Source: JAVZJR01 sp964435235 (GTDB taxonomy: Archaea; Micrarchaeota; Micrarchaeia; Anstonellales; Bilamarchaeaceae). From it: a stretch of 42,891 nucleotides of DNA. The notes under the pieces were generated by a model that worked only from the letters and a program-made list of their open reading frames with translations, searched no databases and was not told the DNA's origin. Position numbers and translations under genes: made by a program. Positions 32,301-40,031 of this stretch are shown in pieces. Where the stretch lies: the NCBI GenBank assembly GCA_964435235.1, contig CAYSXZ010000042.1:1-42891 (forward strand). Reading direction: 5' to 3'. Every line of letters starts with the position of its first letter. The stretch's first letter is position 1.

Positions 32301-34372
32301 TGAGGTTCTATGTAAAGGTTTCTGTTGAGGAGGTCGTAGCGTGAAAAGCGTGAAAGTTCTGAAGGTTCTAATTTTGCTATCTCGTCAAGAGCATATGAAA
32401 GTCTATTTATTATCATTCTAACATTGGCTGGGAGAATCTGAGATGGGGAGGTCCTCTCAAGGATAGGCATTGCCTGTCCTTTTATATTAACTGCAAGTTC
32501 GATGAGTGCTTGGGAGTAGATGCTTGGGTTGTCCTTGCATATTTCTGCGAGATTTGTTATTGCACCAAAATATTTCACTGTAAGAAGTGGATGGAGCGCG
32601 GAAAGCGTAGCAACAGATAGCACAACTGTCTTTTGTTCCTCCTGGCTCCCTACACCATTTCTTCCTACTGCTTCTATATATTTGTTGAACATCACTGCTT
32701 GGAGAGAATCTAATTGGGCACTGTTTTGAAGAAGGACCTTCTCCTGCTCGCTTTTTACTTCTTCTATTGGAAGTTTATCCCTGTAGGTTTGCTGCCACCA
32801 CTGATTTCCAGCATTTATGTTTGTGTATTTAAATGTTTTTATTATTCTCTCTTTCAGCTCATTTGTAAATCTCTTTGACTCTGGGTCAAGGCCATCGAAG
32901 AATCTGCCGGTTGTTTTGTCTATTGTAAGAAGGTAGTTTGCAAATAATCTGTAAAGTTCTGGATTTTCAGAGGAAAGTTTCTCTAAGAATTCTACAAATT
33001 TTAAGTTTTCCTTACTGATTGTAAGATATTCTGATTGGATGTAGACAAGACCAGCACGTAGTGCTGCAAGTTGTTCTTCTAGCGTTCCCTTTTTAGTATA
33101 TTCAGATAAACTGTATTTGTTAAGCCAATCGGACAGAACGATGATTTCTTTCTCGAGTTTTTTAATCTCCTCTTCAGCTTTTTCTTTTTTTGCATCCTCT
33201 GGTTTTAATTCAGATAGTTTTTCTAAATATTCCTTTTTCTTTTTTATATACTCATACTTCCTTTCTACCGCCTCGAGCTTTTCTCCGGTTGGGTTTTTTT
33301 CGAATGTTTCTATGAATTTCTCTATATCATATGACCTGATGCCAATAGAGTAGTTATTCAATTCCTTCTTTAGTTTTGCAAGTTCATCCTCTGCTGCTTT
33401 TCTTGCTTCTTTTGATTTTTTGAAAGCATCTTCTACGATTTTTGTCGGAAGGATTGGTCCTTTTATCTTAGCCCTTGCCGATATATCTGAAGCAAGTTTT
33501 TCTCTATCTGTTTCGCTGAGTTTGAGTAGCCAATCTGCAAATGCTTGTTTTTTTTCTTTCTTTTCGAGTTTGTAATAATAATAGATGAATGCTTTCATTA
33601 TCTCTTTTGCTGATTCTGTATCTTTCTTAAAGAAAGAGCCGAAAGCCTCTGTCAATTTTTCAATCTTATCTTTTCTTGTTGCACTCTTGTCTATACCGCT
33701 AACCCTCAACTTATCTATGAACTCATTTAGGGTTTTATCATCTATTAGCGGAATGACATCGATTTTAGATGGTACTATGAGGGTTGGGGGTATTTTTTGG
33801 TCATAGCCTTCTAAAAGATATTGAAAGAATGGGATTGGTGTTTTTCCACTTTCTTCTTCTCCACTACGGTATGAACTGTAGTTTTGCGTTAAGACGACTA
33901 CAAATTCTTCGAACTTTGTTTTTTCTGCTACGAATGGCTTTTCTATCTGACTATTCATCCCTGCCTTAAACTGCGGGTCTTCTTTATAACCATAAATGTT
34001 ACCTATAATAAAATAAAGCTTCTTTCCATAATCGCTTTCCTGTCTTTCTTTTATTGGTAATTTGTAAAACTCGAATAGAAGATATACAGAAAGCTGGCCA
34101 AGTTTATATTTAGGATATTTTTCAAGTTCCTTTGGAAGGTCCTTTTGTTTGGTCTTTAATAGTTTTTCAGCTGCCTCTTTCATTTTTTGAAGGGAGGAAA
34201 AGCCTTCCTCTTTTTTCTCAAGCATTTTTTGGTTGGATGCCATACTATAATTCTGTTCTGAACTGCTTTTAAACCTTTTAATCTGCTCAGCTAAGGAGTA
34301 ATTTGTCTGCCAGAGGTTCAACTGCCCAGCTATAAGCATGACTGATATGAATTTTTTAAATCCCCCACCCAT
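29354..34372 (-). CDS. Giant predicted exported protein, unknown family
   Basis: 1672 residues. The start MGGGFKKFISVMLIAGQLNL has a basic n-region and hydrophobic core like a signal peptide. Four zones follow: a Lys/Glu-rich helical and coiled-coil part (to ~690), a Pro/Tyr-rich linker (~695-800) with PYFLPPYIYSVPP, a glycine-rich beta part (~830-1160; AFGGAYETGGHAFLGGTMIG), and a mixed C-terminal third with hydrophobic stretches (~1340-1430) and alternating strands near the end (VEFKLKSGKTEWGIGG and FGVLVLFTIGSGG). No catalytic motif is seen. The gene starts 12 nt after the 659-residue protein's stop and precedes a SecB-like gene. It could be a surface or scaffold protein. Confidence 0.8.
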   Translation of the reverse strand: MGGGFKKFISVMLIAGQLNLWQTNYSLAEQIKRFKSSSEQNYSMASNQKMLEKKEEGFSSLQKMKEAAEKLLKTKQKDLPKELEKYPKYKLGQLSVYLLFEFYKLPIKERQESDYGKKLYFIIGNIYGYKEDPQFKAGMNSQIEKPFVAEKTKFEEFVVVLTQNYSSYRSGEEESGKTPIPFFQYLLEGYDQKIPPTLIVPSKIDVIPLIDDKTLNEFIDKLRVSGIDKSATRKDKIEKLTEAFGSFFKKDTESAKEIMKAFIYYYYKLEKKEKKQAFADWLLKLSETDREKLASDISARAKIKGPILPTKIVEDAFKKSKEARKAAEDELAKLKKELNNYSIGIRSYDIEKFIETFEKNPTGEKLEAVERKYEYIKKKKEYLEKLSELKPEDAKKEKAEEEIKKLEKEIIVLSDWLNKYSLSEYTKKGTLEEQLAALRAGLVYIQSEYLTISKENLKFVEFLEKLSSENPELYRLFANYLLTIDKTTGRFFDGLDPESKRFTNELKERIIKTFKYTNINAGNQWWQQTYRDKLPIEEVKSEQEKVLLQNSAQLDSLQAVMFNKYIEAVGRNGVGSQEEQKTVVLSVATLSALHPLLTVKYFGAITNLAEICKDNPSIYSQALIELAVNIKGQAMPILERTSPSQILPANVRMIINRLSYALDEIAKLEPSELSRFSRYDLLNRNLYIEPQAPFLIKQKPPGWKPSLLVPEEYAPLGTYPYFLPPYIYSVPPRTPFTTGGVFNATPYQPAGGGITLPQFNLFQVYPATGLVGTTFKTYLEPTHPHLVPPDYLPGTYISAISPARLLSDINKAFISPLPLEYASLSQVIGGGGAAGVVGKKEKREEEVWNIGAAGLGSIITPTGGTAFGGAYETGGHAFLGGTMIGTRIGRIKEEEGELGIDSAVGGYEELDDGTKKLLYNTIMQAWHPENPSELIITVNRQETAEKKAWMTGRSFFIAKDGTILELKGGVNDFVKMLNYFAGYMDEFYKTPATAAWNIEPKIDTLKTKGTGGGALAIDIGKSALLTHMQIIPFITAEEKELQPFLIQWTGGYAKTIEGEKGKKTRVVEAVLPGKMLIMKGGGTKEEQYTMQDAVFTIRQVEGPRAWELTFGGGAGQVAKKWIEESEAGTVKVATTDWIGRGGFFLKMQAPKTSAGGGLYYEGGPVDFESIAMLQEAENARAYIESLHRLGMTIYGSKEVAARMVLGGLAHLVPQFTYTKEKGYEYDTMFWRFIGFLKGLESVGKIDVQRFSNYDQIKQDYETLMSRVNQDPTQAEALITEFKNKYIKQMKQIFDKYYLGAQIGKNFSLEFSLITREKESEWAEQKLNTVYGRTLFTWGSGFIRAFTSIPVWGPTGIAGATEIGIAGAGVGFEFLNGFFFQRVALDAGALFALSTKEGKTKFLAVANEGIKTGYFVQGAVLLFSNILEDSKRYKKLERNYEEYSKAIEFGKFSHIPEEVRLFIYNEIPKGIIGEKLLEKIKDGDDLSPGSFTDTQKDALTDALYRWFYDKKTEIEKDFNGNVRSYLGASYYHISDKNYWDIAGFVELVDKLQAYTIVAGREKVSTFSGVEFKLKSGKTEWGIGGILGVTGKEEIGGGLSASVAFKLGNLLPAKVSALAYGTSTYPPYYTSPAYPPYKSTRTPEFGVLVLFTIGSGGPLPTSVQVPPMTGYPWR

Positions 34373-34384
34373 AAATTTTCTTGC

Positions 34385-36364
34385 CTACCAAACGATATCT
34401 TTTTTCTCTGTTGTTGGTTTCGGCATTTCCTTTCCGCCAAGTGCAGGTTTCTCTTCTTCCTTTTTTTCTTTTCTCTCTACTAAGCCGGCTTTCTCGCTTT
34501 CCCATGTTCCTTTTTTAATTGAAATATACGCTGCGAGTGCTTTTGCAGTTTTTTCATCAAAACTCTTAGTTTGTGTTAGATCCTTCGCAGTTATTCCTAT
34601 ATCGTCAAGTGCACCATAGAATACATTGTCTGTTTTAGCATAGGACCAAAGAAAACCTTGTATTATCCAAATTGCGTTTGCTTCTTCTCCTCCAAATTTT
34701 CCGTCGAGGTTTATCTTCGTTTCCTTCAGACCTTTAACAACATCATTGAATTTTTCAGCAGGTATATAGGAGTCAACATCTTTTACAAATCTCCATAGGA
34801 AAAGTTCGAGAGCGCGAACGCGTACTTCGTTCACAAGTCCAGTTGTGTTTGTGCTTATAGGTTCCTTTCCAGTTATAAGCTTATCGAGTGCCTCTCCCAT
34901 ATTCCGACCGCTTAATAAAGATTCTGAGATCTCGCTTGGTTTAAAGGATGAACTTACACGAATGTATCCGCTCTTCCAGAAAAGTTCTAGCTGCTTGTCC
35001 AACCAATTTTCTAGCGATTTTACCGAACCTTTTTGTAGAGCATCAGCAACGTAGCTTACAAGGTTATATAGATTTCTAATAACAAAACCTTCTTTTTCCT
35101 TCTCCTTAACCCACCCTTTCATATTTTCATAGATGCTTGAAAGCATCTTTGTAAGCCCTTTCTCCTGATCTTCAAGCGGCGGTATTTTTTCTTCTATTCC
35201 AAGATAGACCATGAGGGCTTTCAAAGAAAGTGCATCGAGCACCGCCTTTTTTCCTTTTTTAAGTTCCTCTGGGTTTATCCACGCATCGCAAAGCCTTCCT
35301 ACAAATTCTGGGTCATCACTTTTATCGATGAGAAATGACCTAACGGCTTTGATCGCAGTTGTTGCGCTTTGGTTATTTCCGTCTTCCTTTATATTTTCCT
35401 TAAAAGCCTTCTTATACGCTTTAGATGAACTAACATAATCCAAAAAATCCGCATTTTTCAAAAGATGTTTGTTGAATATTATTTGAAACGCCTGAATCCT
35501 TGCAGAATCCTTCTCCTGCACCTGTCCTATGGGTGATGAAGGTATGCCTGTCTTTTCTAAAAATTCTACGAACCTTCCCTCCTCAAACAAGGAGACCAGA
35601 TCAGACGAGGTCGCAACCTTTTGTAGAATGGTTGGTAGCTTTGATTGGAATAACGTCGTCACTTTAGCCACAAAATCAGTTCCGTATTTCTTTTCAAATT
35701 CGCTTTTGGCTCCTCCTTCCATGCAATATTTTATTTCGAATAGGAAATCCCTTACTCTTGGTTTCTCCACTGCGGCCTCATATAGATTCCAAAGTTCCTC
35801 TCCTTCTTTTGGCATTTTCTTTCTAAGCATTTCGTCATAGAGCAGTTCGAATCTCTCGTACTCTGTTATAGGTTTGCCAAGAGGACTTATTTTTCCAATG
35901 CGAGAGAGTTCTGTCAGGGCACTACCAAGATCCCCTTTTGTAAAGGCTTCTGCAGTAATATCGCTTGCGTAAGAGGCAAGACGCCATGTTACTAGATTTA
36001 TGAATTTCTTGCATATCTCAGAACCATACTGCTTTTCTGCATCTTCTCTTTTTGCTTCGGAGTATAGGCGTTCTAAATCCTTTGCAAAGAGAATCGGGTT
36101 AAGCGACCTTTTTTTTCCATAAACATCGAGAAATTCTTTTAGGCCAGGGTCGCCCTCTGCGTAATCCTCGAGAGATTTTACGAAATAGAAGGTAAAACGC
36201 GCCGATTTACTTTCTTCTTTATAAGATATGGGATATTTTCTTGCTGTGCTTCTGAACGCTTCTAATTCTTTATTGTCACCAGTTTTAAGATAGCTGAGGA
36301 TACGATTTATTGCTTCTTTTATATCCTTTGTTATATCCTCCTTTTCCTTAAATACCTGCGCCAT
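34385..36364 (-). CDS. Large helical protein of unknown function, operon with the giant protein
   Basis: 659 residues, almost entirely predicted helix, with many Lys/Glu-rich amphipathic segments and a disordered Lys/Glu/Pro tail (ERKEKKEEEKPALGGKEMP). There is no signal peptide or transmembrane segment, so it is probably cytoplasmic. ATG 36364 lies about 28 nt downstream of a TTTATAAA-type box, suggesting a leaderless first gene of the operon. Its constant link to the giant exported gene (12-nt gap) implies a joint role, perhaps in handling or assembling it. I recognise no domain. Confidence 0.75.
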   Translation of the reverse strand: MAQVFKEKEDITKDIKEAINRILSYLKTGDNKELEAFRSTARKYPISYKEESKSARFTFYFVKSLEDYAEGDPGLKEFLDVYGKKRSLNPILFAKDLERLYSEAKREDAEKQYGSEICKKFINLVTWRLASYASDITAEAFTKGDLGSALTELSRIGKISPLGKPITEYERFELLYDEMLRKKMPKEGEELWNLYEAAVEKPRVRDFLFEIKYCMEGGAKSEFEKKYGTDFVAKVTTLFQSKLPTILQKVATSSDLVSLFEEGRFVEFLEKTGIPSSPIGQVQEKDSARIQAFQIIFNKHLLKNADFLDYVSSSKAYKKAFKENIKEDGNNQSATTAIKAVRSFLIDKSDDPEFVGRLCDAWINPEELKKGKKAVLDALSLKALMVYLGIEEKIPPLEDQEKGLTKMLSSIYENMKGWVKEKEKEGFVIRNLYNLVSYVADALQKGSVKSLENWLDKQLELFWKSGYIRVSSSFKPSEISESLLSGRNMGEALDKLITGKEPISTNTTGLVNEVRVRALELFLWRFVKDVDSYIPAEKFNDVVKGLKETKINLDGKFGGEEANAIWIIQGFLWSYAKTDNVFYGALDDIGITAKDLTQTKSFDEKTAKALAAYISIKKGTWESEKAGLVERKEKKEEEKPALGGKEMPKPTTEKKDIVW

Positions 36365-36387
36365 AACAACATTATCTTCTTTATTCT

Positions 36388-36395
36388 TTATAAAA
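36388..36395 (-). promoter_or_regulatory. TATA box for the giant-protein operon
   Basis: TTTATAAA on the plus strand is centred about 28 nt upstream of ATG 36364, the leaderless spacing seen elsewhere in the window. Confidence 0.45.
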
Positions 36396-36544
36396 CCAGA
36401 TGATAATTGGAAGCTGATAGAATAAAAACCGTTTCCAGCATCGCCGCGTATCTTGTAAACTTACGTATCAATTTTGAAGACCTTTCTTTTTCGCCTTTCT
36501 TTGTTGTTATCATAAATATAGATAAGTGGTTTAAAATTTAAAAA

Positions 36545-36593
36545 GCTTACTACAGACAAGGGAAGATGTAGTGCATTCGGGAGCGCAGTAAGC
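36545..36593 (+). other. Possible structured RNA element in the divergent promoter region
   Basis: GCTTACT (36545-36551) can pair with AGTAAGC (36587-36593), and inside it ACTACA can pair with TGTAGT around a 12-nt loop, with a weaker TGC/GCA stem after that. The outer and inner stems share a few bases, so they compete. The element lies in the 291-nt gap between the two SecB-like/export transcription units, which otherwise holds only AT-rich promoter-like sequence, including CTATTTAAT at 36612-36620. Confidence 0.3.
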
Positions 36594-36655
36594 AACAGCC
36601 TAAAGCGTAATCTATTTAATCATAAACATTAATAGAATGAGATGCGGTGTTTAAT

Positions 36656-37108
36656 ATGCTTGAAATGGTTAGTATGAGGTTCACTGCGGCTGAGATACTT
36701 GTCGTTAATGAAAATCCAGTGCCCACTTTTGAAGTTGGGTTAAATGTAGACAACGTAACAAAATATGATGATAGAACTGTATCTATTGTATTCACCTATC
36801 ATCTTGGATATTTACCAGACGTTGCATCAGTAAAAATAAGAGGGATTGCTTTCTGTGTTGATGAACCTGGGAACATAAAACGTTTTGTTGAGGTATGGGA
36901 GAAGAAAAAGGAAATTCTAGTGGAGCTTTGTGCAAATGCAATAAACATAATTAACGCGAACGCTGCAGTGACAGCACTTTTTCTCACAAGGCCATTCGGT
37001 CTTCCACCACATCTGGTCCCACCCCCTCTGATCGTTCCTAGTGGAGGAGAGAATATTCCATCTAAAAAGATTGAAGAGAAGAAAGGGAAGAAAAGAAAGA
37101 AGCGTTAG
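36656..37108 (+). CDS. SecB-like small protein (paralogue B)
   Basis: 150 residues. ATG 36656 follows a GCGGTG site; ATGs at 36665 and 36674 are alternatives. It matches paralogue A over its length: LNVDNVTKYDDRTVSIVFTYHLGY, SVKIRGIAF, VEVWEKKKEI, NAINIINANAAVTALFLTRPF and PPHLVPPPLIV. The beta sheet, the long C-terminal helix and the Pro-rich end recall SecB; a 20-residue basic tail (KKIEEKKGKKRKKR) follows and could contact acidic or RNA surfaces. It lies 20 nt before secF, an unusually direct link between a SecB-like protein and SecDF. Confidence 0.6.
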   Translation: MLEMVSMRFTAAEILVVNENPVPTFEVGLNVDNVTKYDDRTVSIVFTYHLGYLPDVASVKIRGIAFCVDEPGNIKRFVEVWEKKKEILVELCANAINIINANAAVTALFLTRPFGLPPHLVPPPLIVPSGGENIPSKKIEEKKGKKRKKR

Positions 37109-37128
37109 AGCTAATTCGTTGTGAGAGA

Positions 37129-38220
37129 ATGGAGCTACCGAATATATTCATAGGTGATTACAAAAGACTGGTACTGCTACCGCTACTTTTGCTAGTTGCC
37201 TCTTTGTTTTTCATACCAAGGATAGAGCTCGGAGTTGATTTTAAGGGCGGAACGCTTCTATCACTTACGCTCAATCAAAAAATAGATCCTGCCCTCCTAG
37301 AACAGCAACTCAAATCAGAAGGGCTAGATGCTGATGTAAAGGTTTTCGAAACTGCAGTTGGTTATAAAGCCGAAGTTAAATTTCCGCAGAGCGAAAATCT
37401 AGTGAAAGCGGATAGGTTAAAAGAAGAATTTGAGAAGATGCTACCAGAGGTAACGAGGCTTGAAATAGAAGGAGAGATGAACGAAAGCAAGAAAAAAGAT
37501 TATTTGGAAAAAAGGGAGGAAATAAACAAATTGGCAGATGAAATCTTTGTGCTAGCAAACAAGAATGTAAAGGCTGATTCTTTTGCTGGAGTAAACGAAC
37601 TCGAGAAGGAGTTTGCGAATTCTTACAAGAAGGTCTATTCCGATTATCAGGATTCTATAATGAAATTCGTAAATAAATACGTAGATTACACTTCTATTTC
37701 GGTTCAGACAGTAAGCCCAGCCCTTACTGCTCATTTCATAGATACAGCGATAAGAGTGGCTATTCTTTCTGCTTTACTTAGCGCTGGTTTTGTTTTTATC
37801 TTTTTCAGAGCAGTTATCCCGAGCATAGCAGTAATAACAGGGGCAACGTGCGACGTTATAATAGCGCTTGGTGCAATGGGGTTATTTGGAATACCTTTTA
37901 CCCTTCCTTCCTTCGCAGCGCTTCTTATGCTTGTTGGGTTCTCACTCGATACCGATATCCTACTTACTATGAGAATGCTAAAAAGAAAGGGAAACCCAAG
38001 AGAGAAAGCATATGAAGCGATGAAAACAGGAATAACGATGTCGATTATGGCGATGGTTGCGTTTGGAACTCTTTTTATACTTGCAACCCTAACCCACATT
38101 CCAACCTATTACGAAATATCTGCTGTAGCGCTTTCTGGCCTTGTAGGAGATATAATAGCAACATGGGGGATAAATGCAGTCATGCTCCTTTGGTATGCAG
38201 AGAAGAAGGGTGAGGTCTAA
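37129..38220 (+). CDS. secF: Protein-export membrane protein SecF
   Basis: With SecD, uses membrane energy to help exported proteins leave the Sec channel. GVDFKGGTLLSL after the first transmembrane segment, then a ~150-residue extracytoplasmic domain, then five hydrophobic segments including TGATCDVIIALGAMGLFGIPF and the conserved GFSLDTDILLTMRMLKRKG. Its 363 residues are longer than many SecF, mainly from a Lys/Glu-rich helical insertion around residues 95-180. Its TAA overlaps the ATG of secD, the normal archaeal order. Confidence 0.95.
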   Translation: MELPNIFIGDYKRLVLLPLLLLVASLFFIPRIELGVDFKGGTLLSLTLNQKIDPALLEQQLKSEGLDADVKVFETAVGYKAEVKFPQSENLVKADRLKEEFEKMLPEVTRLEIEGEMNESKKKDYLEKREEINKLADEIFVLANKNVKADSFAGVNELEKEFANSYKKVYSDYQDSIMKFVNKYVDYTSISVQTVSPALTAHFIDTAIRVAILSALLSAGFVFIFFRAVIPSIAVITGATCDVIIALGAMGLFGIPFTLPSFAALLMLVGFSLDTDILLTMRMLKRKGNPREKAYEAMKTGITMSIMAMVAFGTLFILATLTHIPTYYEISAVALSGLVGDIIATWGINAVMLLWYAEKKGEV

Positions 38221-40031
38221 TGGAGTTTTATAAGGATAAGAAATTTTTGTTCATGCTCTTTCTCTTACTCTTCTTCATGGTCGGTATTTTATCATACAAG
38301 GTCGGTATTTTATCATTATTATACAAGATCTTATACAAGGTCGGTATTTTACCATACGGATACAAGCCAGCACCCGGCCTCCTACTGATATGTGCAATTT
38401 TTGTTTTTGGTGGGCTCTCCTTATTCTGGAAGGAGCGCAACATAAAACTTATCGGGCTTCTATTTCTTGTAATTCTCGCGTTTACTAATATTTGGATAAA
38501 TGGTTTAAAATTTGGCATAGATTTTAGCGGGGGAACTAGAATACCGATTATATTAGAGCATTCCGTTGATCAAACCACGATGAACGAAGTTGTGCAGGCA
38601 ATAAAAAAGAGAGTTAGCGTTCTTGGTCTTACTGAAGTTAAGGTTTACGGTGTCGGAAACACCCAGATAAATGTTGAAATACCAAGTAGCGATGAGGAAA
38701 GAATAGCATTTATTGAAAGCGTCCTTGCTCATCAAGGAGTTTACATGGGAATTGTAGATGGAAAACTGGCGATAACAGGAGATCATATATTCTCCACATC
38801 AATAACTCCTGTGAGCGGGGACCAGCTTAGTCGCTCCGGTGCTGCTTGGGGGGTTGCCTTTTCAGTAGATCGAAAGGGGGCGGAACAGTTTGCCGCTGCG
38901 GCATTCGGTAAGGCGGATTATCCTGTCTATATGTACTTAGATAGACCGATGGATGCAGACATATTTTATACAAGGGCTCAACTAAGAAGCGCTATTCCAT
39001 CTGATGCAGGTGAGAAAGAGACGTTAAAAGCTTTGAAGGATGCGCTACGATTGGAAGATAACAAGAGCAATGTAAATGCAACAATAAACATTTACATCTT
39101 AGACGAACTCAACATGACAAACGGGTCAGCGAATACAACGAATGTTATAGTTCCAAGGACAAACAAAACGCTTGCGATAATAGCAAACGATACCCCCAGG
39201 GAGTATAAGGAAGCACTTATATCCGCCGGGTATAAATTAAAAGAAGTTCCATTTGAGGAAATGAAACCAGAATTTATAAGGACAAGGACAGGAATACTCG
39301 TTGTAAACAAGATAGAGGCTGTCGGTCTTCTCTCTGCACCATCACTTTCTGCTGGTCTTACGAACGGAATGCCAAACTACAACTACGCGATAACTGGCGG
39401 GGTTACCGCAACAGAGCGGAATGCTCAGAGAGCAGAAGCCCTAGAAAAGCAGAAAAGCATAGAATCCATTCTAAAAGGGGGCTCCCTTCCAGTCCAGATA
39501 TCTGTAGGGTCTAGAACAACCCTTCCAGCCTCCTTAGGAAGTGAGTTTCTTAATCTCAGTCTTATAGGGATTGCTGCATCTCTGATAGTTATATCTATAC
39601 TTATAGGAATAAGATATATGAATATAAGAGCGACATTGCCCATAGTGGCCATAAGCCTTGCAGAACTTACAATACTTCTATCTATATTGGGCTCCTTTAC
39701 CATCGACCTGGCTGCTATGGCCGGTATAATAGCGGCTATAGGCGTTGGTGTAGATGCCCAGATAGTTATAACAGATGAATTGCTGAAAAGAGATAAACAC
39801 AACCTCGATGAGAAGATGGGACATGCATTTGCTATAATAAAGACAAATGTCATTGTAGCCTCTCTTTCCATGCTGCCGTTACTCTTCTCAAATCTTGTTG
39901 AAGTGATAGGATTCGCTACATCAACAATTCTCGGTTCCCTTTTAGGATATTTCCTTTCAAGACCTGCATATGCTGCTATAGTAGAAAAGATTCTTGGAAT
40001 AGAGGAGGGAGAGAAACGTGGTGCTTCATGA
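38220..40031 (+). CDS. secD: Protein-export membrane protein SecD
   Basis: Partner of SecF. The motif FGIDFSGGTRIPI follows the N-terminal membrane region, a large outside domain spans about residues 110-435, and the six-helix core ends with IAAIGVGVDAQIVITDELLKR, the conserved Asp being the presumed proton-path residue. The N-terminus is odd: between the first Met and FSGG there are two extra hydrophobic stretches joined by an internal repeat (VGIL.YK three times). Translation is coupled to secF by the shared TAATG and the end overlaps the GlyRS gene by 14 nt. Confidence 0.94.
   Translation: MEFYKDKKFLFMLFLLLFFMVGILSYKVGILSLLYKILYKVGILPYGYKPAPGLLLICAIFVFGGLSLFWKERNIKLIGLLFLVILAFTNIWINGLKFGIDFSGGTRIPIILEHSVDQTTMNEVVQAIKKRVSVLGLTEVKVYGVGNTQINVEIPSSDEERIAFIESVLAHQGVYMGIVDGKLAITGDHIFSTSITPVSGDQLSRSGAAWGVAFSVDRKGAEQFAAAAFGKADYPVYMYLDRPMDADIFYTRAQLRSAIPSDAGEKETLKALKDALRLEDNKSNVNATINIYILDELNMTNGSANTTNVIVPRTNKTLAIIANDTPREYKEALISAGYKLKEVPFEEMKPEFIRTRTGILVVNKIEAVGLLSAPSLSAGLTNGMPNYNYAITGGVTATERNAQRAEALEKQKSIESILKGGSLPVQISVGSRTTLPASLGSEFLNLSLIGIAASLIVISILIGIRYMNIRATLPIVAISLAELTILLSILGSFTIDLAAMAGIIAAIGVGVDAQIVITDELLKRDKHNLDEKMGHAFAIIKTNVIVASLSMLPLLFSNLVEVIGFATSTILGSLLGYFLSRPAYAAIVEKILGIEEGEKRGAS
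38279..38356 (+). repeat. Short direct repeats inside the secD N-terminus
   Basis: GGTCGGTATTTTATCATAC starts at 38279, 38300 and (with one base changed) 38339. The first two are 21 bp apart and the third 39 bp later, all multiples of three, so the reading frame is kept. The repeats encode VGILSYK-like units. Confidence 0.85.

Noticed and set aside
30037..33969. Several 60-141 codon plus-strand reading frames opposite the giant gene
   Set aside because: They lie antisense to a single uninterrupted 1672-codon frame, have Ser/Leu/Pro-rich antisense-type composition and no ribosome binding sites.
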